A DNA stretch of 12,807 nucleotides from an uncultured Clostridia bacterium (GTDB taxonomy: Bacteria > Bacillota > Clostridia > Christensenellales > Borkfalkiaceae): assembly GCA_947176485.1 (NCBI GenBank), contig CAMWQS010000037.1:1-12807 (forward strand). Reading direction: 5' to 3'. Made by a program: the position numbers and the translations under genes. Positions 1 through 7,403 of the stretch are shown here, in pieces (position 1 is the stretch's first letter; the number at the start of each line of letters is the position of its first letter). The notes below the pieces were generated by a model, which did not search any database, had not been told where the DNA came from, and saw only the letters and a program-made list of their open reading frames with translations.

Positions 1-71
1 GTATTGACGGTTCGTTACGCACCCGCCGTTTTGCCGCGGCAAGTACTCTAATTACTCCCTCTTCTTATTAC
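1..71 (-). promoter_or_regulatory. Possible 5' half of a yybP-ykoY (Mn2+) riboswitch, cut by the window edge
   Basis: This is the start of the leader transcribed leftwards from the promoter at 78-106. Reading the minus strand, it contains AGGGAGTAATTAG (62-50), then a GC-rich region able to fold, then CCGTCAATAC (10-1). A GGGAGTA block followed after a hairpin by a GTCAA block is what I recall of the yybP-ykoY family, which binds Mn2+ and usually precedes P-type ATPases, TerC-like or MntP-type exporters. The second half of the aptamer and the regulated gene lie outside the window. Alternative: AGGGAG could be a ribosome binding site for a TTG-started reading frame at about 43, which stays open to the edge. 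The call rests on remembered consensus only. Confidence 0.42.
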
Positions 72-77
72 GGTTAT

Positions 78-106
78 ATATTAACATATTATTTTACGGT
101 TGTCAA
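78..106 (-). promoter_or_regulatory. Sigma-A promoter reading out of the left edge
   Basis: On the minus strand, TTGACA (106-101) and TAATAT (83-78) are separated by exactly 17 bp. Transcription would start near 71 and run towards position 1 into the putative riboswitch leader. It lies downstream of rsmA, so the next gene to the left has its own promoter. Confidence 0.75.
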
Positions 107-110
107 CTAA

Positions 111-132
111 AATCGATAAAAATTTATCGATT
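111..132. repeat. AT-rich inverted repeat between rsmA and the next promoter
   Basis: AATCGATAAA (111-120) and TTTATCGATT (123-132) form a perfect 10-bp inverted repeat with a 2-nt centre. It ends 3 bp from the rsmA stop codon and begins 4 bp upstream of the -35 box of the leftward promoter. It could be an operator for that promoter. It could also be a weak AU-rich terminator for rsmA, since TTTTAG follows it on the minus strand. Confidence 0.5.
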
Positions 133-135
133 ATT

Positions 136-969
136 TTAAAGAATTTCAAGAAGCTTATCGGAAAGCTCGGCTAACTTTTCGGGGGATAAGGTTTCGCCAC
201 GAGCCTTCGAATCTATTCCACAGCCCGCAATGACATTTTGCGCGACTTCACGCGTAAGCTTAAATGTGTTGACCAAATTGTTTTCAAGCGTTTTTCTGCG
301 TGAGGCAAACGCCGCGTGCACGACCTTTTTATATAATTCCCCGTTCTTTACGGGTATGCGCCCGTCCTCTATCGTAAGCTTTACCACCGCGCTGTCAACG
401 TTGGGGCGGGGCGTGAACATATTCCTCGAAACGCGCTTTACTACCTCCGCCCTTGCCCTGAGCGCAATAACCGCCGTTATCGCGCCGTACTCCGGCGTAT
501 TTTCCTTGGCGCAAAAGCGGTCTGCAACCTCCTCTTGCACCATCACGGTCAGGCTTTTACAAGCCTTGCCCTCTTCCAAAAGCTTACAAATTAAAGGGGT
601 CGTTACGTAGTACGGCAAGTTCGCCACCACCGAGTACTCGCCAATCTCTTTTTCAAGCTCGGATAAATTGACCTTCAAAAAGTCCTTGAAAACGACTTCC
701 GCGTTCTCAACGCCCGCAAGGGTGCGCTCGAGCACGGGCTTTAACGCGGTATCCACCTCGAAGGCTATGACCTTTTTCGCCTTTTCTGCAATCGCCCTCG
801 TCAGCGTGCCCGCGCCGCAGCCTATTTCCAAAACGGTATCGCCCGCACACACGCCCGCGGAAGAAACTATTGAAGATAGCAGATTTTTATCGGTTATAAA
901 GTTCTGCCCGAACTTCTTTTTAAAGCTGAACCCGCACTCCGAAAGTACGGTTTTTAAGTCCATTTCCAT
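136..969 (-). CDS. rsmA: 16S rRNA (adenine(1518)-N6/adenine(1519)-N6)-dimethyltransferase RsmA/KsgA
   Basis: This SAM-dependent enzyme dimethylates two adjacent adenines in the 3' terminal hairpin loop of 16S rRNA, a late small-subunit maturation step in the cytoplasm. The 277-residue length is normal for the family. Visible motifs are FGQNFITD (20-27), the SAM-binding loop EIGCGAG (48-54), the acidic FEVD (70-73) and the catalytic NLPYY (117-121), followed by a C-terminal helical domain with the RPNVDSAVV block. The ATG at 969 has GGGG about 12 nt upstream; a second in-frame ATG at 963 is possible. It lies downstream of metG and tatD, as in Bacillus, but here it has its own promoter at 1000-1028 and a terminator-like hairpin separates it from tatD. 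The rnmV gene often found next to it is absent. Confidence 0.97.
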   Translation of the reverse strand: MEMDLKTVLSECGFSFKKKFGQNFITDKNLLSSIVSSAGVCAGDTVLEIGCGAGTLTRAIAEKAKKVIAFEVDTALKPVLERTLAGVENAEVVFKDFLKVNLSELEKEIGEYSVVANLPYYVTTPLICKLLEEGKACKSLTVMVQEEVADRFCAKENTPEYGAITAVIALRARAEVVKRVSRNMFTPRPNVDSAVVKLTIEDGRIPVKNGELYKKVVHAAFASRRKTLENNLVNTFKLTREVAQNVIAGCGIDSKARGETLSPEKLAELSDKLLEIL

Positions 970-999
970 AATTTAGCTTGACCCCACGAGTATAAAGAC

Positions 1000-1028
1000 A
1001 TTATATCAACCCAAACTGATTTTGTAAA
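1000..1028 (-). promoter_or_regulatory. Sigma-A promoter of rsmA
   Basis: On the minus strand, TTTACA (1028-1023) and TATAAT (1005-1000) are 17 bp apart. The expected start is near 993, giving a leader of about 24 nt before the rsmA ATG at 969. Confidence 0.7.
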
Positions 1029-1062
1029 CGGTTTTACCACCTTTACGACACCGATGATGAAG

Positions 1063-1092
1063 AAGCCCTTGCAAATCTTACTGCAAGGGCTT
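1063..1092 (-). terminator. Terminator-like hairpin after tatD
   Basis: AAGCCCTTGC (1063-1072) pairs with GCAAGGGCTT (1083-1092), a perfect 10-bp stem, just past the tatD stop codon. The minus-strand sequence after the stem is only moderately T-rich (CTTCATCATC), so termination may be partial. Confidence 0.6.
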
Positions 1093-1099
1093 TGACGTT

Positions 1100-1876
1100 T
1101 TAATTAAGTTTTTTAAACAGCGTATGCGCATTTGCCCATACCTTGTCCGCGCAAAATTCCCGGTCAATACCGTGCAAGTCCGCAAAGCCCTGTAAAATTT
1201 CGGGTATGCTTTCGGGTGTGTTCGGGAACAGCCCTTGCTTCGATACGGGCGGCATATACGGGCTGTCCGTTTCGGTCAACAGCCTGTCAAGCCCCAAGGT
1301 CGCAATACACCTTCTCGCCTTCTTGCTGCCCGAATAGGTACTCGTCCCGCCGAAGGAAAAGTACGCGCCCGCCTTTTCCAATTCCGTGGCAAGCTCTACC
1401 GAGTGCGAATAGCAGTGCAGTAAAAAGCCGTTATTTAAAAGCTTTGCGTTTGACCTTAAAATCTCAAACATATCCTCCGCGCTGTTGCGGGAGTGAATTT
1501 CGACGGGCATATTAAGTTCGTTTGCAAGCTGCAACTGCTTAACGAAAACTTCCTTTTGCAAGGGCTTGTCCGTATCGGGGTAGTGATAGTCAAGCCCTAT
1601 CTCGCCTATTGCAACGCACTTTTCGTGGCGTGCAAGCTCGGCAATTTTTTCAAGGTCGCTTTCCTTATAATCTCTAAGCTCGGTCGGATGAAAGCCCGCC
1701 GTGAAATAACAACCCTTATACCTTTCGGCAATTTCCTTTACGGCCACGCTCGTGGGCAAATCTACCCCGCAAGTTATAACCTTTTCAACGCCGCACTTTT
1801 CAAGCCTTGCAAACAGCTCGTCCAAGTCGTCGAAGTGCCTGCCGTCTAAGTGGCAGTGTACGTCAATATATCTCAC
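1100..1876 (-). CDS. tatD: TatD family metal-dependent hydrolase (DNase)
   Basis: A TIM-barrel amidohydrolase-fold enzyme; family members are metal-dependent nucleases (YabD/YcfH type). The 258-residue length is typical. The metal-ligand set is complete: DVHCHLD with His7 and His9, GEIGLDYH with Glu92, EIHSR with His128, LLHC with His154 and TETDSPYMP with Asp204. I chose the GTG start at 1876 because the protein then begins exactly at the conserved RYIDVHCHLD. This GTG overlaps the metG stop codon as GTGA (1876-1873), so it is probably translated by coupling to metG and shares its transcript. The physiological substrate cannot be told from sequence. Confidence 0.95.
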   Translation of the reverse strand: MRYIDVHCHLDGRHFDDLDELFARLEKCGVEKVITCGVDLPTSVAVKEIAERYKGCYFTAGFHPTELRDYKESDLEKIAELARHEKCVAIGEIGLDYHYPDTDKPLQKEVFVKQLQLANELNMPVEIHSRNSAEDMFEILRSNAKLLNNGFLLHCYSHSVELATELEKAGAYFSFGGTSTYSGSKKARRCIATLGLDRLLTETDSPYMPPVSKQGLFPNTPESIPEILQGFADLHGIDREFCADKVWANAHTLFKKLN

Positions 1877-3858
1877 GCTAAAAGGCTCCCGTCGGGTACG
1901 TCCTTTTCGGGTGAAACTATCGACAGCGTTCCGTCGGGTGCTTCGGCGCAGACTATCATGCCCTCGCTCAAAAGCCCCTTCATTTCACGCGGGGGAAGGT
2001 TGCAAACCACGATAACGCGCTTGCCCACCATTTCTTCCGCCGTGTAGAATTTGGCTATGCCCGACAGCACAGAAATCCGCTTGTTGCCGAGGCTGACCGT
2101 TTCGTGTAAAAGCTTGCTCTTTTTAACCGCCTCGCACTCGACTACGGTACCGACGCGCATCTCTATTTTTGCGAAATCGTCAATTGAAATTTCTCCCTTT
2201 TTGCTATCGTCCACGGACGCCGCCTCCATTATCTGTTTCTCTTTGATTTTTGAAATTGCGGGTTTAATATCCTCAAAGTTCAACCTTTCGAAAAGGGTCG
2301 AAGGCGTTGCGGTAACCTTGTACCTATCCTTAAAACAGTATGCGTAGCCAAATTGCACGTCAGTGTCAATTTCGGCTAAGATCTTTTCGGCGGTTTCAGG
2401 CATGAACGCTTTTAATATATTCGCGCCCGTATCAAGCGACTTCAACAGATTGAACATTACTTCCGAAAGCCTGTCCGCCTTGCTTTCGTCACGCGCAAGC
2501 AGCCAAGGCGCGGTTTCGTCAATATACTTGTTTGCACGGCGGAATAAAGTCCACAGGCAGTCCAATGCGTCCGCGACTTTGTATTCCGCCATCTTAGCCG
2601 CAACTTTATCGTAAGTTCCGTTTATAACCTTTTCGAAGTCCTTATCAACTTCTTCGGTTGCGCCCGTCTTCTTCGCAACGCCGTTAAAATACTTGTTCGT
2701 CATCGAAACGGTACGCTTAACGAGGTTGCCCAAAACGTTTGCAAGGTCGGAATTTATCCTTTCGCACATAAGCTCCCAGGTCAGGCTGCCGTCGTCTGCG
2801 TAGGGTATTTCGTGCAGAGCGCAATATCTTACCGCGTCCACGCCGAAAATATCCGCCATATCGTCGGCGTACATAACGTTGCCCTTGGATTTGGACATCT
2901 TTTCACCGTCGTATAACAGCCACGGGTGACCGAAAACCGACTTAGGCAATTCCTCGCCCAAAGCCATTAAAAATATCGGCCAGTAAATGACGTGGAAACG
3001 GGCTATATCCTTGCCGATAACGTGCACGTCCGCGGGCCAAAGCTTTTTATACTTATCCGACGAACCGTCGGGGTCGAAGCCTATGCCTGTAATATAGTTA
3101 GAGAGCGCGTCCAGCCAAACGTAAACGACGTGCCTTTCGTCAAACTCTACGGGAACGCCCCACTTGAAGGTCGAGCGCGAAACGCACAAATCCTGAAGCT
3201 TAGTCTTTAAAGTGCCCTTTTCTGAGGCCGCTAAAAGCTCCTTGTCGCTCTTTCCGATAAACTCGTCGGCTAATAGAAAGTTGTTCATCATCTCGTTCTT
3301 GCGCGAAACGGGCTGAATGAATTCGGGGTGAGTTACGATATGCTTAACGAGCCTGTCCGCATACTTGCCCATTTTGAAGAAGTACGCCTCTTCCTTGGCA
3401 GGTTTAACTTCCCTTCCGCAGTCGGGGCACTTGCCGTTTACAAGCTGGCTCTCCGTCCAGAAGCTTTCGCATGGGGTGCAGTATAAACCCTCGTACGCGC
3501 CCTTATATATATCGCCCTGCTTATAGAGCTTGGTGAAAATCTTCTTAACCGCTTCCACGTGGTAGTCGTCGGTGGTGCGGATAAACTTGTCGTAGGATAC
3601 GTTCATCAAGTCCCACAGGCGTTTGATTTCCGCCGCAAGCTCGTCCACGAACTGTTTGGGTGTAACGCCCTTTGCCGCGGCTTTCTGTTCCACCTTCAAG
3701 CCGTGCTCGTCCGTTCCCGTCATAAAGAAAACGTCGTACCCCTGCATACGCTTGAAGCGGCAGATTGCGTCGGATAAAATAGCCTCGTAAGTGTTCCCTA
3801 TATGGGGCTTGCCCGAAGTATAAGTTATTGCGGTTGTTAAATAGAATTTCTCTTTCAT
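1873..3858 (-). CDS. metG: Methionyl-tRNA synthetase with C-terminal tRNA-binding domain
   Basis: It charges tRNA-Met with methionine using ATP in the cytoplasm. The class I signatures are PHIGN (18-22, the HIGH motif) and KMSKS (320-324). A zinc knuckle uses Cys127, Cys130, Cys144 and Cys147. An anticodon-binding helical domain follows. From about residue 560 comes an EMAP/Trbp111-type OB fold (DDFAKIEMRVG ... LPPREMKGLLSEGM). The 661-residue length is normal for the long, dimeric form. Relative to the layout I expect, about 25 extra residues (roughly 195-220) sit between SRKNEM and LQDLCVSR. The ATG at 3858 has only a weak Shine-Dalgarno (AGGT). It is the first gene of a metG-tatD operon and is divergent from spmA. 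Confidence 0.97.
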   Translation of the reverse strand: MKEKFYLTTAITYTSGKPHIGNTYEAILSDAICRFKRMQGYDVFFMTGTDEHGLKVEQKAAAKGVTPKQFVDELAAEIKRLWDLMNVSYDKFIRTTDDYHVEAVKKIFTKLYKQGDIYKGAYEGLYCTPCESFWTESQLVNGKCPDCGREVKPAKEEAYFFKMGKYADRLVKHIVTHPEFIQPVSRKNEMMNNFLLADEFIGKSDKELLAASEKGTLKTKLQDLCVSRSTFKWGVPVEFDERHVVYVWLDALSNYITGIGFDPDGSSDKYKKLWPADVHVIGKDIARFHVIYWPIFLMALGEELPKSVFGHPWLLYDGEKMSKSKGNVMYADDMADIFGVDAVRYCALHEIPYADDGSLTWELMCERINSDLANVLGNLVKRTVSMTNKYFNGVAKKTGATEEVDKDFEKVINGTYDKVAAKMAEYKVADALDCLWTLFRRANKYIDETAPWLLARDESKADRLSEVMFNLLKSLDTGANILKAFMPETAEKILAEIDTDVQFGYAYCFKDRYKVTATPSTLFERLNFEDIKPAISKIKEKQIMEAASVDDSKKGEISIDDFAKIEMRVGTVVECEAVKKSKLLHETVSLGNKRISVLSGIAKFYTAEEMVGKRVIVVCNLPPREMKGLLSEGMIVCAEAPDGTLSIVSPEKDVPDGSLLA

Positions 3859-3867
3859 AAATATACC

Positions 3868-3897
3868 TATTCTTTACTGCAAATTTTAACATAAAAA
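3868..3897 (+). promoter_or_regulatory. Weak sigma-E-like promoter candidate for spmAB
   Basis: On the plus strand, TATTCTT (3868-3874) and CATAAAAA (3890-3897) are 15 bp apart. They match about 5 of 7 and 6 of 8 positions of the mother-cell sigma-E consensus as known from Bacillus. The region is AT-rich, so chance matches are likely. The idea is attractive mainly because spmAB is expected to be sporulation-controlled. Confidence 0.2.
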
Positions 3898-3911
3898 GCC
3901 GCCAAAGTAAA
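3883..3911 (-). promoter_or_regulatory. Likely metG promoter
   Basis: On the minus strand, TTTACT (3911-3906) and TAAAAT (3888-3883) are 17 bp apart, 25 bp upstream of the metG ATG. No T-box or other structured leader fits in this short space. Confidence 0.5.
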
Positions 3912-3923
3912 TAAAAATAATCT

Positions 3924-4493
3924 ATGAATGCGATTTTTACAACGGTTTTTCTTGCGTCATTGCTGGTCATAACAATCGTTGCGCCGGACAAGCTTTTATC
4001 CACGCTTTTGGGCGGCGGGGAAAAGACGGCGACCACCGCGCTTACTCTGTTCTGCATCTACGCGGTGTGGATGGGGCTTTCACGCCTTGCCGAAAAAAGC
4101 GGCTTTTCTCGCGTTGCCGCAAAGGGCTTAAAGCCCCTTTCCCGCAGACTTTTCAAAACCGAAAACGAAGGCGCGCTTGAGAACATTGCAATGAACCTAT
4201 CCTGCAACCTATTGGGTATAGGCGGGGCGGCAACCCCCTACGCCGTCAAGGCGATAGGCGAGCTTGAAAAGGATAAAAACGAGTTTGCGCAAAAGCTACT
4301 ATTCGTCATAAACGCAACCTCCGTTCAGCTTATCCCCTCCACCGTCATTGCCCTGCGCACTGCGGCGGGAAGTAAGGCGGCGTTCGATATATTTTTACCC
4401 TCGCTCGTGTGCACGGTTATATCCACCGTGGTTGCAGTCCTTATATTTGTGGGGGCGCACAAAATAAACTGTAAGCGCAAGAAGAGGGCGTAA
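3924..4493 (+). CDS. spmA: Spore maturation protein A
   Basis: An integral membrane protein of the nucleoside-recognition (Gate) family. In Bacillus and Clostridium, SpmA and SpmB are needed for full dehydration of the spore core. The 189-residue length is close to the Bacillus protein. Hydrophobic segments are at about 3-21, 36-56 and 153-178. The family blocks NLLGIGGAATP (95-105) and INATSVQLIPSTVIALR (129-145) are present. The tail is lysine/arginine-rich. An in-frame stop two codons upstream fixes the ATG at 3924 as the earliest start. No Shine-Dalgarno is visible before it, only an A-rich stretch. It overlaps spmB by one base. The dacB gene that precedes spmAB in Bacillus is absent. Confidence 0.93.
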   Translation: MNAIFTTVFLASLLVITIVAPDKLLSTLLGGGEKTATTALTLFCIYAVWMGLSRLAEKSGFSRVAAKGLKPLSRRLFKTENEGALENIAMNLSCNLLGIGGAATPYAVKAIGELEKDKNEFAQKLLFVINATSVQLIPSTVIALRTAAGSKAAFDIFLPSLVCTVISTVVAVLIFVGAHKINCKRKKRA

Positions 4494-4996
4494 TGGTATA
4501 TATTATCCCCGCGGTGTTTATAGCCGTTTTCGGTTTTGCGATATTCAAAAAAGTAAAAATTTACGACGAGTTTTCGGCGGGCGTTAAAGAAGCCGTGCAG
4601 TTCACCCTGTCGCTTATACCCTGCCTTGCCGCAATCTTTATGATGTGCGAGGTGTTCGAAGCTTCGGGACTGTCCGACGCGCTAACGAAGCTTTTGTCCC
4701 CCGTGTTCGGCTTTTTGGGAATACCGCCCGAATTAACGAAGCTCGTACTCATAAAGCCCTTTTCCGGAAGCGGTTCCATAGCGTACCTCAACGAGATTAT
4801 TGCAAAATACGGCGCGGACAGCTATATAACGCGGTGCGCGTGCGTGTGCTTCGGCTCGTCCGAAACGGTGTTCTACATATCCGCCGTGTACTTTGCAAAA
4901 ACCAAAACCAAAAAGCTTTTTATCCCCATCGCCGCCGTCCTCATCGGCACCCTTGTTTCAACGATAGTGGCTTGCCTATTATGTAAGGTGATGTAA
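4493..4996 (+). CDS. spmB: Spore maturation protein B
   Basis: The partner of SpmA, 167 residues, multi-spanning and of the same Gate-type family. Diagnostic blocks are KPFSGSGSIA (88-97) and FGSSETVFYISAVYF (120-134). Hydrophobic segments are at about 3-19, 35-52 and 142-163. Its ATG overlaps the spmA stop as TAATG, and GAGGG lies 6 nt upstream inside spmA, so the two are translationally coupled. The bidirectional terminator at 4998-5032 follows the stop at once, so the unit is just spmAB. The precise molecular function in spore-core dehydration is not established. Confidence 0.93.
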   Translation: MVYIIPAVFIAVFGFAIFKKVKIYDEFSAGVKEAVQFTLSLIPCLAAIFMMCEVFEASGLSDALTKLLSPVFGFLGIPPELTKLVLIKPFSGSGSIAYLNEIIAKYGADSYITRCACVCFGSSETVFYISAVYFAKTKTKKLFIPIAAVLIGTLVSTIVACLLCKVM

Positions 4997-4997
4997 T

Positions 4998-5032
4998 AAA
5001 AGCCGCCCGCGTGAACCGCGGGCGGCTTTTTT
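4998..5032. terminator. Bidirectional intrinsic terminator between spmB and metQ
   Basis: GCCGCCCGCG (5002-5011) and CGCGGGCGGC (5017-5026) form a perfect 10-bp GC stem with a 5-nt loop, extended by A4 on one side and T6 on the other. On the plus strand T6 (5027-5032) follows; on the minus strand four T follow (5001-4998). It serves the convergent spmB and metQ genes. The stem arms are identical to those at 10867-10894. Confidence 0.92.
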
Positions 5033-5033
5033 A

Positions 5034-5867
5034 TCAAAATACCGCAACTACTGCGCCACCGTATTTGGTGCTAATATAGTCATTTACTTCTTGCGAAAGA
5101 AGTGCCTCAACCAATGCCTTGATTTTTGGGCTGTCCTCGTTACCCTCTTTAACGGCAAGCACGTTCACGTACTGCTTTACCGCGTCGTCGGTCTTGTCCT
5201 CGGAAGCGACCGCGTCCGCAATTTTGAGGTTATTTTGCAAAGCATAATTGCCGTTGATAATTCCCACGTGCAAATCGGGAAGGGACTTTGCAACTTGAGC
5301 CGCTTCAAGCTCCTCTATTACAAGGTTCTTGGGGTTGGAAACTATGTCAAGCTTGGTCGCCGTTGACGAAACTATATCCTCTTTAAGGGTGATAAGCCCT
5401 TCCTTTTCCAAAAGCTTCAAAGCTCGCGCCTCGTTCGTGCCGTCGTTAGGCACGCCCACCTTTGCGCCGTCGGGCAGCTCGCTTAAACTGCTACCGGTAA
5501 ACTTCCCGCCCTTGTACGCACCGAAAGGCTCGTAATGCACTTGCGCCGCAGCAACCAAGTGCGTTCCGCGTGTAGCGTTGAAGTCGTCTAAGTACAAATT
5601 GTGTTGGAAGTAGTTTGCGTCCGCCTCGCCTTGCTCGACTACGAGGTTTGGCTGAACGTAGTCGGTAAACTCGATAACTTCAAGTGTGTAGCCTTGCTCT
5701 GCAAGCTTGGGCTTTACCACTTCCGTCAAAATTTCCGCGTGCGGCGTTATGCTTGCCGCAACTTTTATCACGCTTTCGTCGTTGCCGCACGCTGCAAAAG
5801 CCGCCGTGCCCGCCGCAACGGATATTGCCAATGCCGAAGCAGTTAAAATCTTAAAAAACTTTTTCAT
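5034..5867 (-). CDS. metQ: Methionine ABC transporter substrate-binding lipoprotein MetQ
   Basis: The extracellular substrate-binding component of the MetNIQ importer (NlpA / Lipoprotein_9 family). The 277-residue precursor starts with MKKFFKIL and a hydrophobic segment, ending in the lipobox FAAC with Cys27 as the lipidation site; Phe at -3 is less common than Leu. Family features include KVAASITPHAEIL, FTDYVQPN, ANYFQH, a KVGVPNDGTNEARAL block and a conserved GIINGNYA segment. AGGAGA lies 8 nt before the ATG at 5867. It follows metI after 86 bp without a terminator and ends at the bidirectional terminator. Some family members bind related sulfur amino acids, so specificity for methionine is inferred from the family. 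Confidence 0.93.
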   Translation of the reverse strand: MKKFFKILTASALAISVAAGTAAFAACGNDESVIKVAASITPHAEILTEVVKPKLAEQGYTLEVIEFTDYVQPNLVVEQGEADANYFQHNLYLDDFNATRGTHLVAAAQVHYEPFGAYKGGKFTGSSLSELPDGAKVGVPNDGTNEARALKLLEKEGLITLKEDIVSSTATKLDIVSNPKNLVIEELEAAQVAKSLPDLHVGIINGNYALQNNLKIADAVASEDKTDDAVKQYVNVLAVKEGNEDSPKIKALVEALLSQEVNDYISTKYGGAVVAVF

Positions 5868-5953
5868 AAATATTTCTCCTTTGCCTTTTCTAAGGTAGGC
5901 TGACCTATAATTTTTTTTGCCCGTTTTAAGGTTGGGCGTCCCTTGTACGTAAT

Positions 5954-6622
5954 TTATTTTGCATTTTTTCTGCGCTTATCCTTGAACCGTGCAAGCCACA
6001 GCCCACCCTCTTGAAAGAGCTGAACTATCACCACTATCACCGCCACGGAAACAAGCATAACCGTCTGATTATTGTTGTAGTATCCGTACTTGATTGCAAT
6101 TTGCCCAAGTCCTCCGCCGCCGCAGAAACCCGCCATTGCGGAGTATCCCACGACCGTAACGAAGGCTATCACCGCGTTGGAAAGTATCGACGGAAGGGCT
6201 TCCGGAATAATCGCCTTACAGATAATTTTCACCGTAGGCGTTCCGCATGCAAGCGCGGCTTCAATAACGCCGCTATCCACTTCTTTTAAAGAAGTTTCGG
6301 TAAGCCTTGCAACGAAGGGCGCCGCCGCTATCGTCAACGGAACTATGCTTGCCGCCGCACCAATGGAAGTACCTGCAACCAACCGCGTAAAGGGTATAAC
6401 CAACACGAAAAGAATTAAAAAAGGTATGCTTCTTAAAATATTGATTACTATCCCCAGCGTCTTGTTTACGATAAAGTTTTTCTTCAGCCCGCTTTTATCG
6501 GTTATTGCAAGCACTACGCCAAGGGGCAACCCCACCACGTATGCAAGCAAGGTTGAAACTACCGATACGTAAAGCGTATCCCAAAGCCCCTTACCTATTT
6601 CTTGCCAAATCAAAGAAGTCAT
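5954..6622 (-). CDS. metI: Methionine ABC transporter permease MetI
   Basis: The membrane channel subunit of the MetNIQ importer, 222 residues with about five transmembrane helices. It begins with the conserved LIWQEIGKGLWDTLYVS. The cytoplasmic EAA coupling motif that docks on MetN is visible as EAALACGTPTVKIICKAIIP (20 residues), and the C-terminal VTVVGYSAMAG ... GGLGQIAIKYGY block is typical of MetI. Its ATG overlaps the metN stop codon as ATGA (6622-6619), so the two are translationally coupled. It is the middle gene of the metN-metI-metQ operon. Confidence 0.95.
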   Translation of the reverse strand: MTSLIWQEIGKGLWDTLYVSVVSTLLAYVVGLPLGVVLAITDKSGLKKNFIVNKTLGIVINILRSIPFLILFVLVIPFTRLVAGTSIGAAASIVPLTIAAAPFVARLTETSLKEVDSGVIEAALACGTPTVKIICKAIIPEALPSILSNAVIAFVTVVGYSAMAGFCGGGGLGQIAIKYGYYNNNQTVMLVSVAVIVVIVQLFQEGGLWLARFKDKRRKNAK

Positions 6623-7374
6623 AATTCATCTCCTTCAAAAGCCAAAAGTCTTTTCGCCGCGCTCGTCTGCGGGTCGGAAAAAACTTCTTCCACTGTGCCC
6701 GTTTCACACAGTTTGCCGCCGTCTATCACCGCCACGCGTGAACAAGCCGTTCTTATAACGCTGAGCTGATGTGCGATTATCACTACGGTTATTCCGCGCT
6801 TTTCGTTTATTTCCTTTAAAAGCTTGAGTATCTGTGCGGAAGTTTCGGCGTCCAAAGCACTAGTCGCCTCGTCGCAGAGAAGTATTTCGGGGTCGTTCGC
6901 AAGCGCCCTTGCAATAGCCACGCGCTGTTTCTGCCCGCCCGAAAGCTGTGCGGGGTAGGCTTTAATTTTTTCGGCAAGCCCCACTTCTTCTAAAAGCGAT
7001 ACCGCCTTCCATACGGCTTCCTTTTTCTTCATGCCCGCAACCTCCAACGGGAAGGTCACGTTCTTTAATACCGTTTTTTGCTGCAACAGATTAAAGCCTT
7101 GAAAAATCATTCCTATCTTGCGCCGAAGCTTCAACAGCTCGGAATTTTTAAGCTCGTTTACTTCTTGTCCCAAAACGGTAACCTTACCGTCATCCGGCAC
7201 CTCCAACGCGTTTATGCACCGCACCAAGGTGGATTTGCCCGCACCCGAAAAGCCGATAACGCCTATAATTTCGCCACGATACACGCTAAGGTTCACATCC
7301 GAAAGCGCATTCGTTTCTCCGTTTTTGGATTTAAAAACTTTATTCACGCCGCTCAATTTTATAATTTCTTCCAT
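6619..7374 (-). CDS. metN: Methionine ABC transporter ATP-binding protein MetN, short form without NIL domain
   Basis: The ATPase subunit of the methionine importer. Motifs: Walker A GFSGAGKST (41-49), Q-loop Gln92, signature LSGGQKQR (144-151), Walker B ILLCDE (164-169) and switch His202. The protein ends at residue 251, just after the nucleotide-binding domain. It therefore lacks the C-terminal NIL domain, which binds methionine and causes trans-inhibition in the roughly 340-residue E. coli protein. The frame is open up to 7476, but the ATG at 7374 has AAGGAG 6 nt upstream and begins at the conserved IIKLSGVNKVF; the extension would run through the terminator hairpin. Expression is probably controlled by the attenuator at 7449-7677. 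MetI and MetQ downstream support methionine transport. Confidence 0.94.
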   Translation of the reverse strand: MEEIIKLSGVNKVFKSKNGETNALSDVNLSVYRGEIIGVIGFSGAGKSTLVRCINALEVPDDGKVTVLGQEVNELKNSELLKLRRKIGMIFQGFNLLQQKTVLKNVTFPLEVAGMKKKEAVWKAVSLLEEVGLAEKIKAYPAQLSGGQKQRVAIARALANDPEILLCDEATSALDAETSAQILKLLKEINEKRGITVVIIAHQLSVIRTACSRVAVIDGGKLCETGTVEEVFSDPQTSAAKRLLAFEGDEL

Positions 7375-7403
7375 AACACACTCCTTGAATTTTTCTTCTT
7401 CTT

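Noticed and set aside
3545..4057. 170-residue minus-strand open frame across the metG start and spmA
   Set aside because: It overlaps the well-supported metG and spmA genes in another frame or strand and shows no family motif.
5868..5953. Regulatory element in the 86-bp metI-metQ gap
   Set aside because: Only short 4-bp stems (GCCC/GGGC, AGGT/ACCT) are present, followed by A rather than T on the transcribed strand. No terminator or promoter is convincing.
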